From Fimbriimonadales bacterium (GTDB lineage Bacteria > Armatimonadota > Fimbriimonadia > Fimbriimonadales > Fimbriimonadaceae): 8,106 nt of DNA. Shown here one piece after another: positions 1-6,665 of this stretch. A program made the position numbers and the translations under genes. The notes under the pieces are model-generated. The model saw only the letters and a program-made list of their open reading frames with translations, had not been told where the DNA came from and searched no databases. The DNA is taken from assembly GCA_026392145.1 (NCBI GenBank), contig JAPLCS010000132.1:1-8106 (forward strand). The letters run 5' to 3'. Position 1 is the first letter of the stretch, and every line of letters starts with the position of its first letter.

Positions 1-983
1 CTCTTGCCTTCTCGGTTGCTGGTGGAGACACAGCATCAGCTCTTGCTGCAAAATGTCCAGTAATCGCTAAAATTCATCCAGCACACCCTCATCTTTCACG
101 ACTCATCGCCTCAATCATTTCAGCATGTGTGGTAGGGAGCGGACTTCCCGCCGGAGTTTTTGCTGTTCTTGACGGGTCAGAGAGCGATGCCCGAGAACTC
201 GTCGAAAATCCTCACATTACTGCGGTCGGATTTACAGGTTCCCAACGTGTTGGAAGAATCCTCATGGATAATGCCTCCAATCGCCCCAATCCGATCCCAG
301 TGTTTGCCGAAATGGGAAGCACAAATCCTGTATTCGTGATGCCTGGAGGTGAAATGACATTTGCAAATGGATATGCCGCATCCCTTACTATGGGTGTTGG
401 ACAGTTCTGCACTAATCCTGGCATTGCTGTCGGAGTTAACTCAGCCGAATGGTCCGCCGCCAAAGCCAAAGTTCGAGCGGACATAGAAGCATCTCCTATG
501 GGAAAAATGCTTACGGACCTCATCGAAGCAGCCTATCTCGCCCGCGCTGCCTCACTCACAACGAATTCTATTGGCGACCTGTATGGAATTCCCCAGGGCC
601 CCCAAGTCTACGAGGTAACAGCCAAAGCGTTTCTTAATAATGCTGAACTTCATGAAGAGGTTTTTGGTCCATTTGGCGTGATTGTCACTGCAGAATCATA
701 CGAAGAAATGGTGCAAGTAGCCGAGGTGATTCAAGGCCAACTGACTGCCACCATTTTCGCGGTCAACAACACGCACAGAACGCTCATAGATATTCTGACA
801 ACCAGAGTAGGTCGGCTCATTTTTGATGGGTTTCCGACCGGAGTTGAAGTTTGTGAGGCAATGCAGCATGGAGGACCTTATCCAGCCACGAGCGACAGCC
901 GATTTACAAGTGTTGGAAACCACGCCATTGCAAGGTGGCTTCGACCAATTTGTCTACAAAATCCGCCAAGTTGGTTAGACTAA
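1..983 (+). CDS. Alpha-ketoglutaric semialdehyde dehydrogenase (2,5-dioxovalerate dehydrogenase), 5'-truncated
   Basis: An aldehyde dehydrogenase superfamily enzyme that oxidises alpha-ketoglutaric semialdehyde to 2-oxoglutarate with NAD(P)+, the last step of non-phosphorylative pentose, sugar-acid or hydroxyproline breakdown. The open frame (codons from position 3) runs in from the left edge. About 326 residues are visible of a family length near 520, so roughly 200 N-terminal residues lie outside. The GTG at 129 is internal, because the family sequence continues upstream of it (LAFSVAGGDTASALAAKCPV, then a KIHPAHP motif). Visible motifs are GFTGS in the cofactor fold, the catalytic-base Glu in AEMGSTNP (codon 309-311), the nucleophile Cys in GQFCTNPG (codon 408-410), HEEVFGP, and the C-terminal FPTGVEV and HGGPYPATSDSR blocks typical of this subfamily rather than generic ALDHs. 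It stops with TAA 15 nt from the convergent tsaD stop. No partner sugar-acid dehydratase is visible, so the physiological substrate route is inferred from the family only. Confidence 0.9.
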   Translation, partial: LAFSVAGGDTASALAAKCPVIAKIHPAHPHLSRLIASIISACVVGSGLPAGVFAVLDGSESDARELVENPHITAVGFTGSQRVGRILMDNASNRPNPIPVFAEMGSTNPVFVMPGGEMTFANGYAASLTMGVGQFCTNPGIAVGVNSAEWSAAKAKVRADIEASPMGKMLTDLIEAAYLARAASLTTNSIGDLYGIPQGPQVYEVTAKAFLNNAELHEEVFGPFGVIVTAESYEEMVQVAEVIQGQLTATIFAVNNTHRTLIDILTTRVGRLIFDGFPTGVEVCEAMQHGGPYPATSDSRFTSVGNHAIARWLRPICLQNPPSWLD

Positions 984-998
984 AAAGCTCGTTAGAAT

Positions 999-2024
999 TT
1001 AGCCCTGGTCACTAAACAATAAGGATCTGGGGCTAGGTTCAAGCTCAAATCCAACTTCCCAGTCTTCGATAGGGTGGCACTGAGCAGCAAGTCCAATCAT
1101 CGCCGCGTTATCTGTGCAAAGTTCAAAAGGGGGAATCATCACAGCAATCCCGTTTTGCTCTCCCAGTTGTTCAACCATCGACCTCAACTGCGAGTTCGCC
1201 GCTACTCCACCACATAGTCCAAGGCTAGCTGGTTGGTAGTCTTCAATTGCATGCTCCAACCTGCGCAAAAGTGCATCACAAACGGCCTGCTGTAGCGATG
1301 CCGCTGCGTCCGGAACTGAAATCGCATTCCCTTCCTGTTCAACTAGTCTCAGGACCGCCGTCTTTAGACCACTGAAACTCATTTCGTAACGTTCTTTCGC
1401 CAGTCCACGTGGAAGCGAATATCGATTGGGATTCCCCAGCTTTGCATGCTCCTGGATTTGTCTACCACCAGGGTAGCCAAGACCTAACAGCCGAGCCCCT
1501 TTATCAAATGCTTCACCAGCGGCATCATCCCGCGTTTGACCCAATAGTTCGTAGTCACCACAACCGCGGATCAATACCAATTCAGAATGCCCACCGCTTA
1601 CAAGGAGGCTCACCATTGGGAATACAGGTTGCACTCCAAGTCCCAAAAACGCAAGTAAATGCCCCTCTAAATGGTCAATACCAATTAGTGGTATCTGTAG
1701 CTTAAAAGCAAGTGCCTTGGCTACCGTTACTCCAACACTTAACGCGCCTATTAGACCAGGACGGTTAGTGACTGCAATCCCACCAATATCCTCAAGACTG
1801 AGACCCGACTTCGAAAGTGCTTCATCAATCACTGGGATGACCGATTGCACATGAGCTCTAGCAGCCGCTTCAGGAACCACTCCTCCCCATTTCTCGTGCA
1901 TTTCTGCCTGACTTGCAATCACATTGCTAAGTACACGCTGCCCAACAACCACAGCCGCACTGGTTTCATCGCAACTGGATTCTATTGCAAGAGTCGGTTT
2001 TCCAAAAAGGCTGTCCGAAAACAT
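999..2024 (-). CDS. tsaD: tRNA N6-adenosine threonylcarbamoyltransferase TsaD
   Basis: Cytoplasmic ASKHA-fold enzyme that transfers the threonylcarbamoyl group from threonylcarbamoyl-AMP to A37 of ANN-decoding tRNAs (t6A), working with TsaB and TsaE. The 341-residue length is normal for the family. Visible motifs: IESSCDETSAAV near the N terminus (residues 14-25), the metal-ligand pair in HLEGH (H118 and H122), SGGHSELV (143-150), DDAAGEAFDKGARLLGL (166-182), GLCGGVAANSQLR (269-281) and CTDNAAMIG (303-311) with the third metal-ligand Asp at 305. The ATG lies 6 nt after the rimI stop with no clear Shine-Dalgarno sequence, so translational coupling to rimI is likely. It is the last gene of the minus-strand cluster mqnC-livF-rimI-tsaD. 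tsaB and tsaE are not in the window. The product is intact, with no missing key residue. Confidence 0.97.
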   Translation of the reverse strand: MFSDSLFGKPTLAIESSCDETSAAVVVGQRVLSNVIASQAEMHEKWGGVVPEAAARAHVQSVIPVIDEALSKSGLSLEDIGGIAVTNRPGLIGALSVGVTVAKALAFKLQIPLIGIDHLEGHLLAFLGLGVQPVFPMVSLLVSGGHSELVLIRGCGDYELLGQTRDDAAGEAFDKGARLLGLGYPGGRQIQEHAKLGNPNRYSLPRGLAKERYEMSFSGLKTAVLRLVEQEGNAISVPDAAASLQQAVCDALLRRLEHAIEDYQPASLGLCGGVAANSQLRSMVEQLGEQNGIAVMIPPFELCTDNAAMIGLAAQCHPIEDWEVGFELEPSPRSLLFSDQG

Positions 2025-2030
2025 AATAAT

Positions 2031-2504
2031 CTACTTCGGCCAATGAATCAAATCATCCAGCATCATCACCACAGCATCTTCTCCATTGTCAGGATAGTAA
2101 TGTTTTCGCAAGGTAGCTTGTACAAATCCAAGTGAATCATACAAACTAATCGCAGCTTTATTAGAACTACGAACTTCAAGAGTCGCACATACAGCACCCA
2201 TCTCGCGTGCTCGTGTCAGTAGTTCATGCATTAACTTCCGACCAATACCCAATCCACGCAAATCCTCTCGAACTACTACATTGGTTACATGGGCTTCATC
2301 AATCAGCACCCAGGTTCCTCCGTAGCCGGCTATCTTCCCATCAACGAGCGCCACCAGAAAAATTCCGTGCTTATGATCTAGTTCATTTTCAAAACTTTTG
2401 CTTGACCAAGGTGCTGAATGGGTAACAACCTCAATTGCCAAAATCTCAGGAATATGGGATTTGTTGAGTGGGACAAACCGCAAGGTCGCCAAGGAACCGC
2501 TCAT
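2031..2504 (-). CDS. rimI: Ribosomal protein S18 alanine N-acetyltransferase RimI
   Basis: GNAT-family acetyltransferase of 157 residues, expected to acetylate the N-terminal alanine of ribosomal protein S18 using acetyl-CoA. The acetyl-CoA pyrophosphate loop is RGLGIGR (residues 83-89). It is followed by the RimI-type block LEVRSSNKAAISLYDSLGF (109-127), which includes the conserved Tyr122, and by RKHYYPDNGEDAVVMML, the RimI hallmark of a YYP-x-x-x-EDA tail. The N-terminal part (IEVVTHSAPWSSKSFENEL) also fits RimI, where an Ala/Pro-Trp-Ser stretch shapes the peptide site. The ATG directly abuts the livF stop codon (TAA then ATG, zero gap), and tsaD follows 6 nt downstream. RimI-TsaD adjacency is common in bacteria and supports the name over other GNAT enzymes. 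In some bacteria RimI also acetylates other N termini, so substrate range cannot be read from the sequence. Confidence 0.93.
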   Translation of the reverse strand: MSGSLATLRFVPLNKSHIPEILAIEVVTHSAPWSSKSFENELDHKHGIFLVALVDGKIAGYGGTWVLIDEAHVTNVVVREDLRGLGIGRKLMHELLTRAREMGAVCATLEVRSSNKAAISLYDSLGFVQATLRKHYYPDNGEDAVVMMLDDLIHWPK

Positions 2505-3209
2505 TTAACCACCAAGATAAGCTTCTTTGACCTTAGGATTCACCAGGAGCTCTTTGCCAGTACCTTCCAATACCATTTCGCCCGTCTCCAGAACATACGC
2601 TCGGTGAGCAATCTCTAAGGCTCGGTTTGCATTCTGCTCGACAATAAGGATTGTCTTTCCATCCTTATTCAGATCCAAAACTATACTAAAAATTTCAGCA
2701 ATCAAGAACGGAGCCAATCCCAAACTTGGTTCATCCAGAAGCAATATATCCGGCTTCGACATCAACGCCCGACCAATCGCCAACATCTGTTGCTCACCTC
2801 CGCTCATTGTGCCGGAGTTTTGCTTAAACCGCTCTCGAAGTCTTGGGAAACGTTCTAGTACCATTTCCATGTCTTTGGCGACTTCGGCATGATCTGTTCT
2901 CAAAAACGCACCCAGCTGAAGGTTTTCTTGAACCGTCATGTTCGTAAAAATGCGTCTTCCTTCCGGCGACTGACTCAAGCCTAATTTCACAATGTTGTGT
3001 GGAGCCATCGTAGTCAACTCTTTGCCCTGGTAGGTTATTGAGCCGCTTCTAGGTCGAATAAGACCACTAATCGTCCGTAACAATGTAGATTTACCAGCTC
3101 CATTAGAGCCAATAATGGCTACCACTTCACCAGGATTAACCGAGATGGAAACATTGTTGAGTGCCTGGATAGCACCGTAAAAGACGTTCAGTTCTTGAAT
3201 ATTGAGCAT
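2505..3209 (-). CDS. livF: Branched-chain amino acid ABC transporter ATP-binding protein, LivF type
   Basis: ATPase subunit of a HAAT-family importer (leucine/isoleucine/valine or related amino acids, sometimes urea or amides), acting on the cytoplasmic face of the membrane. It has 234 residues, the usual LivF length. Walker A is GSNGAGKST (34-42), the Q-loop is around Gln80 in the LivF-typical LSQSPEGRRIF, the ABC signature is MSGGEQQ (135-141), and Walker B is ILLLDEPSLGLAP with catalytic Glu160. The switch region reads IVEQNA rather than containing a His, which is normal for LivF. The family's ENLQLGAF and AYVLETGEMVLEGTG blocks are present. GGGAG about 10 nt before the ATG is a reasonable ribosome site. 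It sits 40 nt after mqnC and abuts rimI. No livG, livH, livM or binding-protein gene is in the window, so the partner subunits must be elsewhere or the protein serves another permease; the substrate is not known. Confidence 0.93.
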   Translation of the reverse strand: MLNIQELNVFYGAIQALNNVSISVNPGEVVAIIGSNGAGKSTLLRTISGLIRPRSGSITYQGKELTTMAPHNIVKLGLSQSPEGRRIFTNMTVQENLQLGAFLRTDHAEVAKDMEMVLERFPRLRERFKQNSGTMSGGEQQMLAIGRALMSKPDILLLDEPSLGLAPFLIAEIFSIVLDLNKDGKTILIVEQNANRALEIAHRAYVLETGEMVLEGTGKELLVNPKVKEAYLGG

Positions 3210-3249
3210 TTTGAGAAGACTCCCAACGTTCTACCTGAAATGGGGCATT

Positions 3250-4341
3250 TTATTCCGATATCAATTCGTAACGCGTGTTTCTTCGCCGAGGTGTATATCC
3301 AGCATCCTTAATCAATCTTTCGAATTCGGTTGAATTCAGAATGAACTTATTTCCAGCCGCTGAAACAACATTCTCTTCAATCATTACCGAACCAAAATCG
3401 TTCGCTCCATACTTCAAACCAGCTTGGGCGATTTTCGGTCCTTGGGTCAAAATCGACAATTGGACATTGTCAAAGTTGTCCAAAAAGATGCGAGAAACTG
3501 CAAGCGTTCTTAAGTAATCCGCTGCACTTGCTTTCACCGGAATTTGTAGATCAGTATCCTCAGGCTGAAAGTTCCAGGTGACAAATGCCCTGAATGGGTT
3601 ACATTCATCCTGCAAGTCACGAATTCGTCCCAAATGCTCAACGCGATCTTCGATGGTTTCAACATGGCCAAACATCATTGATGCAGTACTACGAATTCCC
3701 AATGATGCAGCCGTTCTCATGCAAGCAAGCCACTCGTCAGTCGTATCTTTGTTTGGAGCAATGATCTTCCGAACCCGGTCAACTAGAATCTCCCCACCCG
3801 CACCAGGAATTGAGTGCAAACCAGCTGCTTTCAACCGAGTCAAGCATTCCTCAAGTGTTAGTCGGGAAATATGAGCAATGTAAATGATTTCAGCTGGCGA
3901 CAAAGCGTGAAGAATCACCTCGGGGAACTGAGCCTTTATTTTGCTAAATATCCTCTCAAAGTAATCAACCTTTAGTTTAGGATTCAATCCACCTTGAAAT
4001 AGAATTTCCACTCCGCCTTGGTCCACCGTATCTTGAACCTTCTCAAGAATGGCCTCATCACTGTGTAAATACCCCTCAGCATGATTAGGCACTCGATAGA
4101 AAGCGCAGAACTTACACCTCACCCAACAGACATTGGTGTAATTCAAAATTCGACCAATCACGTAAGTTACTATTTCGGGATCGGATCGTTGCTCTCGCCT
4201 AAAATTTGCCAAAGCTGACAACTCAAGCATGTTAGGATGTTGGAATAAAAACAGTGCATCCTCAGTCGTTATTCGCTGGTTTGAATACACCTTCTCTGCG
4301 ATGGATTCAATGGAAATCGGAGTAAGGGCTGCGGTTGACAT
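3250..4341 (-). CDS. mqnC: Cyclic dehypoxanthinyl futalosine synthase, radical SAM (MqnC)
   Basis: Radical SAM enzyme of the futalosine route to menaquinone, converting dehypoxanthine futalosine to its cyclic form. The [4Fe-4S] cluster motif is C-x3-C-x2-C in NYTNVCWVRCKFCAFYR. Further MqnC blocks are EILFQGGLNP, HALSPAEI, SIPGAGGEILVDRVRKIIAP, STASMMFGHVET, WNFQPEDTDL and the C-terminal GANDFGSVMIEENVVSAAG, which favours MqnC over the related MqnE and over CofH/CofG. I chose the ATG at 4341 (363 residues). A longer frame starts at TTG 4386 and would add 15 Ser/Arg-rich residues, but that codon lies inside a perfect inverted repeat and the extension has no family-like sequence. Neither start has a well-placed Shine-Dalgarno; a GAGGAG lies about 25 nt before the ATG. 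It heads the cluster with livF, rimI and tsaD and sits just downstream of the terminator of the preceding gene, so it needs its own promoter. Other mqn genes are not here. Confidence 0.93.
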   Translation of the reverse strand: MSTAALTPISIESIAEKVYSNQRITTEDALFLFQHPNMLELSALANFRREQRSDPEIVTYVIGRILNYTNVCWVRCKFCAFYRVPNHAEGYLHSDEAILEKVQDTVDQGGVEILFQGGLNPKLKVDYFERIFSKIKAQFPEVILHALSPAEIIYIAHISRLTLEECLTRLKAAGLHSIPGAGGEILVDRVRKIIAPNKDTTDEWLACMRTAASLGIRSTASMMFGHVETIEDRVEHLGRIRDLQDECNPFRAFVTWNFQPEDTDLQIPVKASAADYLRTLAVSRIFLDNFDNVQLSILTQGPKIAQAGLKYGANDFGSVMIEENVVSAAGNKFILNSTEFERLIKDAGYTPRRRNTRYELISE

Positions 4342-4353
4342 GCTCAACTGTAT

Positions 4354-4369
4354 TCTACTCGCTCTACTC
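4354..4369. repeat. Tandem 7-bp direct repeat in the mqnC leader
   Basis: Two identical copies of TCTACTC (4354-4360 and 4363-4369, + strand) are separated by GC, giving a 9-bp period. Read on the mqnC strand this is GAGTAGA-GC-GAGTAGA, lying 13-28 nt before the chosen ATG. A TAGAAT hexamer overlaps the copy nearer mqnC and could be a -10 element, which would place the transcript start almost at the ATG. It may be a paired binding site for a regulator, or simply part of the coding sequence if the TTG start at 4386 is real (it would encode Ser-Arg repeats). The role is inference. Confidence 0.4.
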
Positions 4370-4372
4370 CTC

Positions 4373-4398
4373 GAAGTTTCAATCAAAGTTGAAACTTC
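4373..4398. promoter_or_regulatory. Perfect 10-bp inverted repeat upstream of mqnC (candidate operator or leader hairpin)
   Basis: The left arm GAAGTTTCAA (4373-4382) and right arm TTGAAACTTC (4389-4398) are exact reverse complements around a 6-nt spacer TCAAAG. The element lies 32-57 nt upstream of the mqnC ATG at 4341 and downstream of the preceding gene's terminator. Neither side is followed by a T-tract, so it does not look like an intrinsic terminator. It may be a protein-binding dyad controlling the mqnC-livF-rimI-tsaD cluster, or a hairpin in the 5' leader. The structure is seen directly; the function is inferred. Confidence 0.55.
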
Positions 4399-4415
4399 AT
4401 GATACTCAAACGAAA

Positions 4416-4439
4416 AAGCCCGAGCAAAAGCCCGGGCTT
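4416..4439 (-). terminator. Intrinsic terminator of the DUF2723-TPR gene
   Basis: On the minus strand a 7-bp stem (AAGCCCG/CGGGCTT, + strand arms 4416-4422 and 4433-4439) with a 10-nt loop is followed immediately by a T-rich run ending in TTTTTCG. It lies about 20 nt after the stop codon of the 4460-6565 gene and before mqnC, so it should separate that gene from the mqnC cluster. Confidence 0.8.
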
Positions 4440-4459
4440 AAAATCAACACCTATTTCAA

Positions 4460-6565
4460 TTACTTTTTCGGCTCCATTGCAGCAGGTCGTCCATCCCTAC
4501 GTTCTTTAGCAATAACATCAAGTAACTTCTGAGCGGATTTGTCTCCCTTTGTGATGACCAATTCTTCCCTCGCATATTTTTCGGCAAGGTCGTAGTCTTT
4601 ACCCAAGAAATACAGCACTGCAAGATTTTGTCTCGGACCTGGAAAATCAGGAATTAGATCGATAGCATCCAAGTATGCATCCTCCGCTTTCACAAACTCC
4701 TTTGCACCATCATAAGCGGCGCCAAGAGCAAAGAGCATGGGTGCTCCATTCGGCTCCCACTTTCTCGCTAACTCAAGGGCATCAATTGCCTCTTTGTAAC
4801 ACCTTCTGTAAGACAAGTAAATTCCCCTCCGCATGTGGACGTAGGACATTGCTTCCCTTGTCAATCGATCTGGGTGCTTTATCCCCATCTGCTCTGGTGT
4901 TTGATAGAACTCCGGATGCTCCTTCATATGTTTACTAAAAGCATCCAAAGCCTCTTCATTTGTAACCTTCCGGTCTAAAATCTTGTAAACCCAGCCAGCT
5001 GGCAGCAGATAGTCAGCAAAAGTTGAATCTCCGTTGGTTGTAAATTCAGTGTAGAACGGTCGGGTTCTCACTTCTTCTACAGTCAACATAGGAATGGATA
5101 GTGGATTCATTTCAACGTTGTAAGCAAACTTTCTCATGAATTCCATTCGCTGTTCAAAATTAAATGGCTTTTTCGAGAAGTTGTATTGCATCTGAGGCAT
5201 CCCGAATCCATAGTAGACATCCTTTCGCAAACCGGAAATGTAATGCTGGTACCCAACAGTGTGGTTTGAATTGTCGTTGAAAGTGAAAATGACCGCACCT
5301 TTTTCAACGCCGGAAACAATTCCTTCACTATAAAACTTTGGAAAATCAAATCCATGCATGGATTCTGCTGAAAGCCGAATAGGGACATTTACCAACAATA
5401 ATCCTGAGACACAAGCCATGGTAGCAAATCGAGCTTTTTCGGTCACTTTATGCCGCATATCAAGGAGCCAAACCACACCCATAGCTCCGACGATAGACAA
5501 TGCCATGTAGAGTGGAATATGCCAATCACGGACCCCATAATTGTGAATGTAAGCTAAGTCCATTGCTTCCTGTCGAATATGACCTAGCATCAAAATAGTC
5601 GCGTAGGGCACAACCAGCCAGAACAACCACATCAGAGGTCGAGGTGCCCGTCGGAGCGACAAAACAATTCCGCAAAGACTACAAGCTAGAGTAACAAACC
5701 CCATTTCACCCATGAAGTTAAAACTCTTGATCCACTCTTTGATAAATCCAGTTGGCGCCTCGCTCATGCCTCGCACACCCCATTGTTGCCGAGAGATACT
5801 CCAGACGAATTGCTTCCACGTCGAAGGATGCCCCCAATTCATAAGTGGATTCGTTGCAGATCGAATCGGTAACCAAAGGTAAACCATCAAACCAAGCGCC
5901 AATCCAAGAAATCCTAGTCCAAACATCTTCCAGACCGAAAGAGACTTACGATTCTGGATTACAACTGAGAGTAACAGCGGTCCGAGCACAACTTGACTAG
6001 GGTGATTTCCAATTGCTAATCCAAAAAGAAGTCCCAACGCAAAAAGCCACTTTACATGCGGCTTCGCCTCATTGCTCTGGAGAACCAAGAGCATCGAAGA
6101 CATAATCGCTGTCATCAATGTGTACTGCTCGGCCATAAACGACTGTTCTAAAAATGCTCCACAAGAAAGCAATCCAAGAGCGGTAATCAATGCAGCAAAA
6201 TTCTTGGTTGCCCGTGGACGATCGCCAAAGAGACGATAAACAAATGTCGATGAAAATGCAATCGTGAGCGAACCGCAAAAGGCGCTGAATAAGTTCGCCG
6301 ATCGCGCAGCATCTGCACCGAAGCAAAACATCTTAAAGATCAAATTCAAAATAACCCAAGTTGGCGCCCCAGGAGAGTGTGGTATGCCAGCACTGGCAAC
6401 AGCCATAGAGAACTCTCCACTATCGTGAAACACTACGCCAGGAGCACAATGATAAGCCAAGAGTGGAAACGAAAGACAAAATGCAATTGCAAGAACTCTT
6501 CCTGCAGGAATTGCGTCAGTTTCCAATCGTTCGTGGCTTCGGGAAAGTGATAAACCTTTAATCAC
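4460..6565 (-). CDS. DUF2723 / TMEM260-like multi-pass membrane protein with C-terminal TPR repeats (putative GT-C glycosyltransferase)
   Basis: A 701-residue protein. The N-terminal ~400 residues hold about 11-12 hydrophobic segments (first around 22-40, last around 378-396). The first extramembrane loop carries HDSGEF (47-52) followed by IPHSPGAPTW (61-70), the DUF2723 hallmark (usually DSGE then a His-Pro-Pro-Gly stretch). GNHPSQVVLGP (186-196) and YLWLPIRSATNPLMNWGHPSTW (229-250) are further family blocks. After the membrane part, AVIFTFNDNSNHTVGYQHYISGLRKDV (about 424-450) matches the soluble segment of DUF2723 proteins, and residues ~574-675 form about three TPR units. Human TMEM260, in the same family, is an ER protein O-mannosyltransferase; a lipid-sugar-dependent transferase role here is inference. 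The start is GTG with no clear ribosome site, so a somewhat later start is possible. It is a single-gene unit, flanked by terminators on both sides. Confidence 0.85.
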   Translation of the reverse strand: MIKGLSLSRSHERLETDAIPAGRVLAIAFCLSFPLLAYHCAPGVVFHDSGEFSMAVASAGIPHSPGAPTWVILNLIFKMFCFGADAARSANLFSAFCGSLTIAFSSTFVYRLFGDRPRATKNFAALITALGLLSCGAFLEQSFMAEQYTLMTAIMSSMLLVLQSNEAKPHVKWLFALGLLFGLAIGNHPSQVVLGPLLLSVVIQNRKSLSVWKMFGLGFLGLALGLMVYLWLPIRSATNPLMNWGHPSTWKQFVWSISRQQWGVRGMSEAPTGFIKEWIKSFNFMGEMGFVTLACSLCGIVLSLRRAPRPLMWLFWLVVPYATILMLGHIRQEAMDLAYIHNYGVRDWHIPLYMALSIVGAMGVVWLLDMRHKVTEKARFATMACVSGLLLVNVPIRLSAESMHGFDFPKFYSEGIVSGVEKGAVIFTFNDNSNHTVGYQHYISGLRKDVYYGFGMPQMQYNFSKKPFNFEQRMEFMRKFAYNVEMNPLSIPMLTVEEVRTRPFYTEFTTNGDSTFADYLLPAGWVYKILDRKVTNEEALDAFSKHMKEHPEFYQTPEQMGIKHPDRLTREAMSYVHMRRGIYLSYRRCYKEAIDALELARKWEPNGAPMLFALGAAYDGAKEFVKAEDAYLDAIDLIPDFPGPRQNLAVLYFLGKDYDLAEKYAREELVITKGDKSAQKLLDVIAKERRDGRPAAMEPKK

Positions 6566-6618
6566 ACAATAGGTTTCGGTTCAATTAACCAAAAATGCAG
6601 GTATTTCTGCCATAAAAA

Positions 6619-6646
6619 AGCCCCCCTTTGATTCCAAAGAGGGGCT
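6619..6646 (-). terminator. Intrinsic terminator of sdhC
   Basis: Arms at 6619-6630 (AGCCCCCCTTTG) and 6635-6646 (CAAAGAGGGGCT) pair over 12 positions with one mismatch around a 4-nt ATTC loop. Read on the minus strand the stem is followed by six Ts, a classic rho-independent terminator. It starts 19 nt beyond the sdhC stop codon, so no sdhA/sdhB reading-through is expected. Confidence 0.88.
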
Positions 6647-6665
6647 GGAAGCAACCGATTGAGGA

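Noticed and set aside
212..523. Minus-strand 103-codon frame inside the dehydrogenase gene
   Set aside because: Antisense shadow of a conserved enzyme, no family features or ribosome site.
129..983. GTG at 129 as the start of a short 284-residue dehydrogenase
   Set aside because: The same frame is open back to the left edge and reads as good aldehyde dehydrogenase sequence, so the gene is cut by the window rather than short.
2505..3209. Loss of the ATPase switch histidine (VEQNA in place of a His-containing loop) as a sign of an inactive ATPase
   Set aside because: VEQN at this position is typical of LivF proteins; Walker A, signature and Walker B are all intact.
3210..3249. AAATG/CATTT dyad in the mqnC-livF gap as a terminator
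   Set aside because: Five weak base pairs with a 3-nt loop and no T-tract on the minus strand; read-through from mqnC to livF is more likely.
3250..4386. Assignment of the radical SAM gene as MqnE, CofG or CofH
   Set aside because: The combination of C-x3-C-x2-C, SIPGAGGEILVDRVR, MMFGHVET and GANDFGSVMIEENVVSAAG matches MqnC best; no F420 genes are nearby.
6578..6610. Small dyads (GGTT/AACC and GCAG/CTGC) before the DUF2723 gene
   Set aside because: Four-base arms are expected by chance, and they do not line up with a clear promoter.
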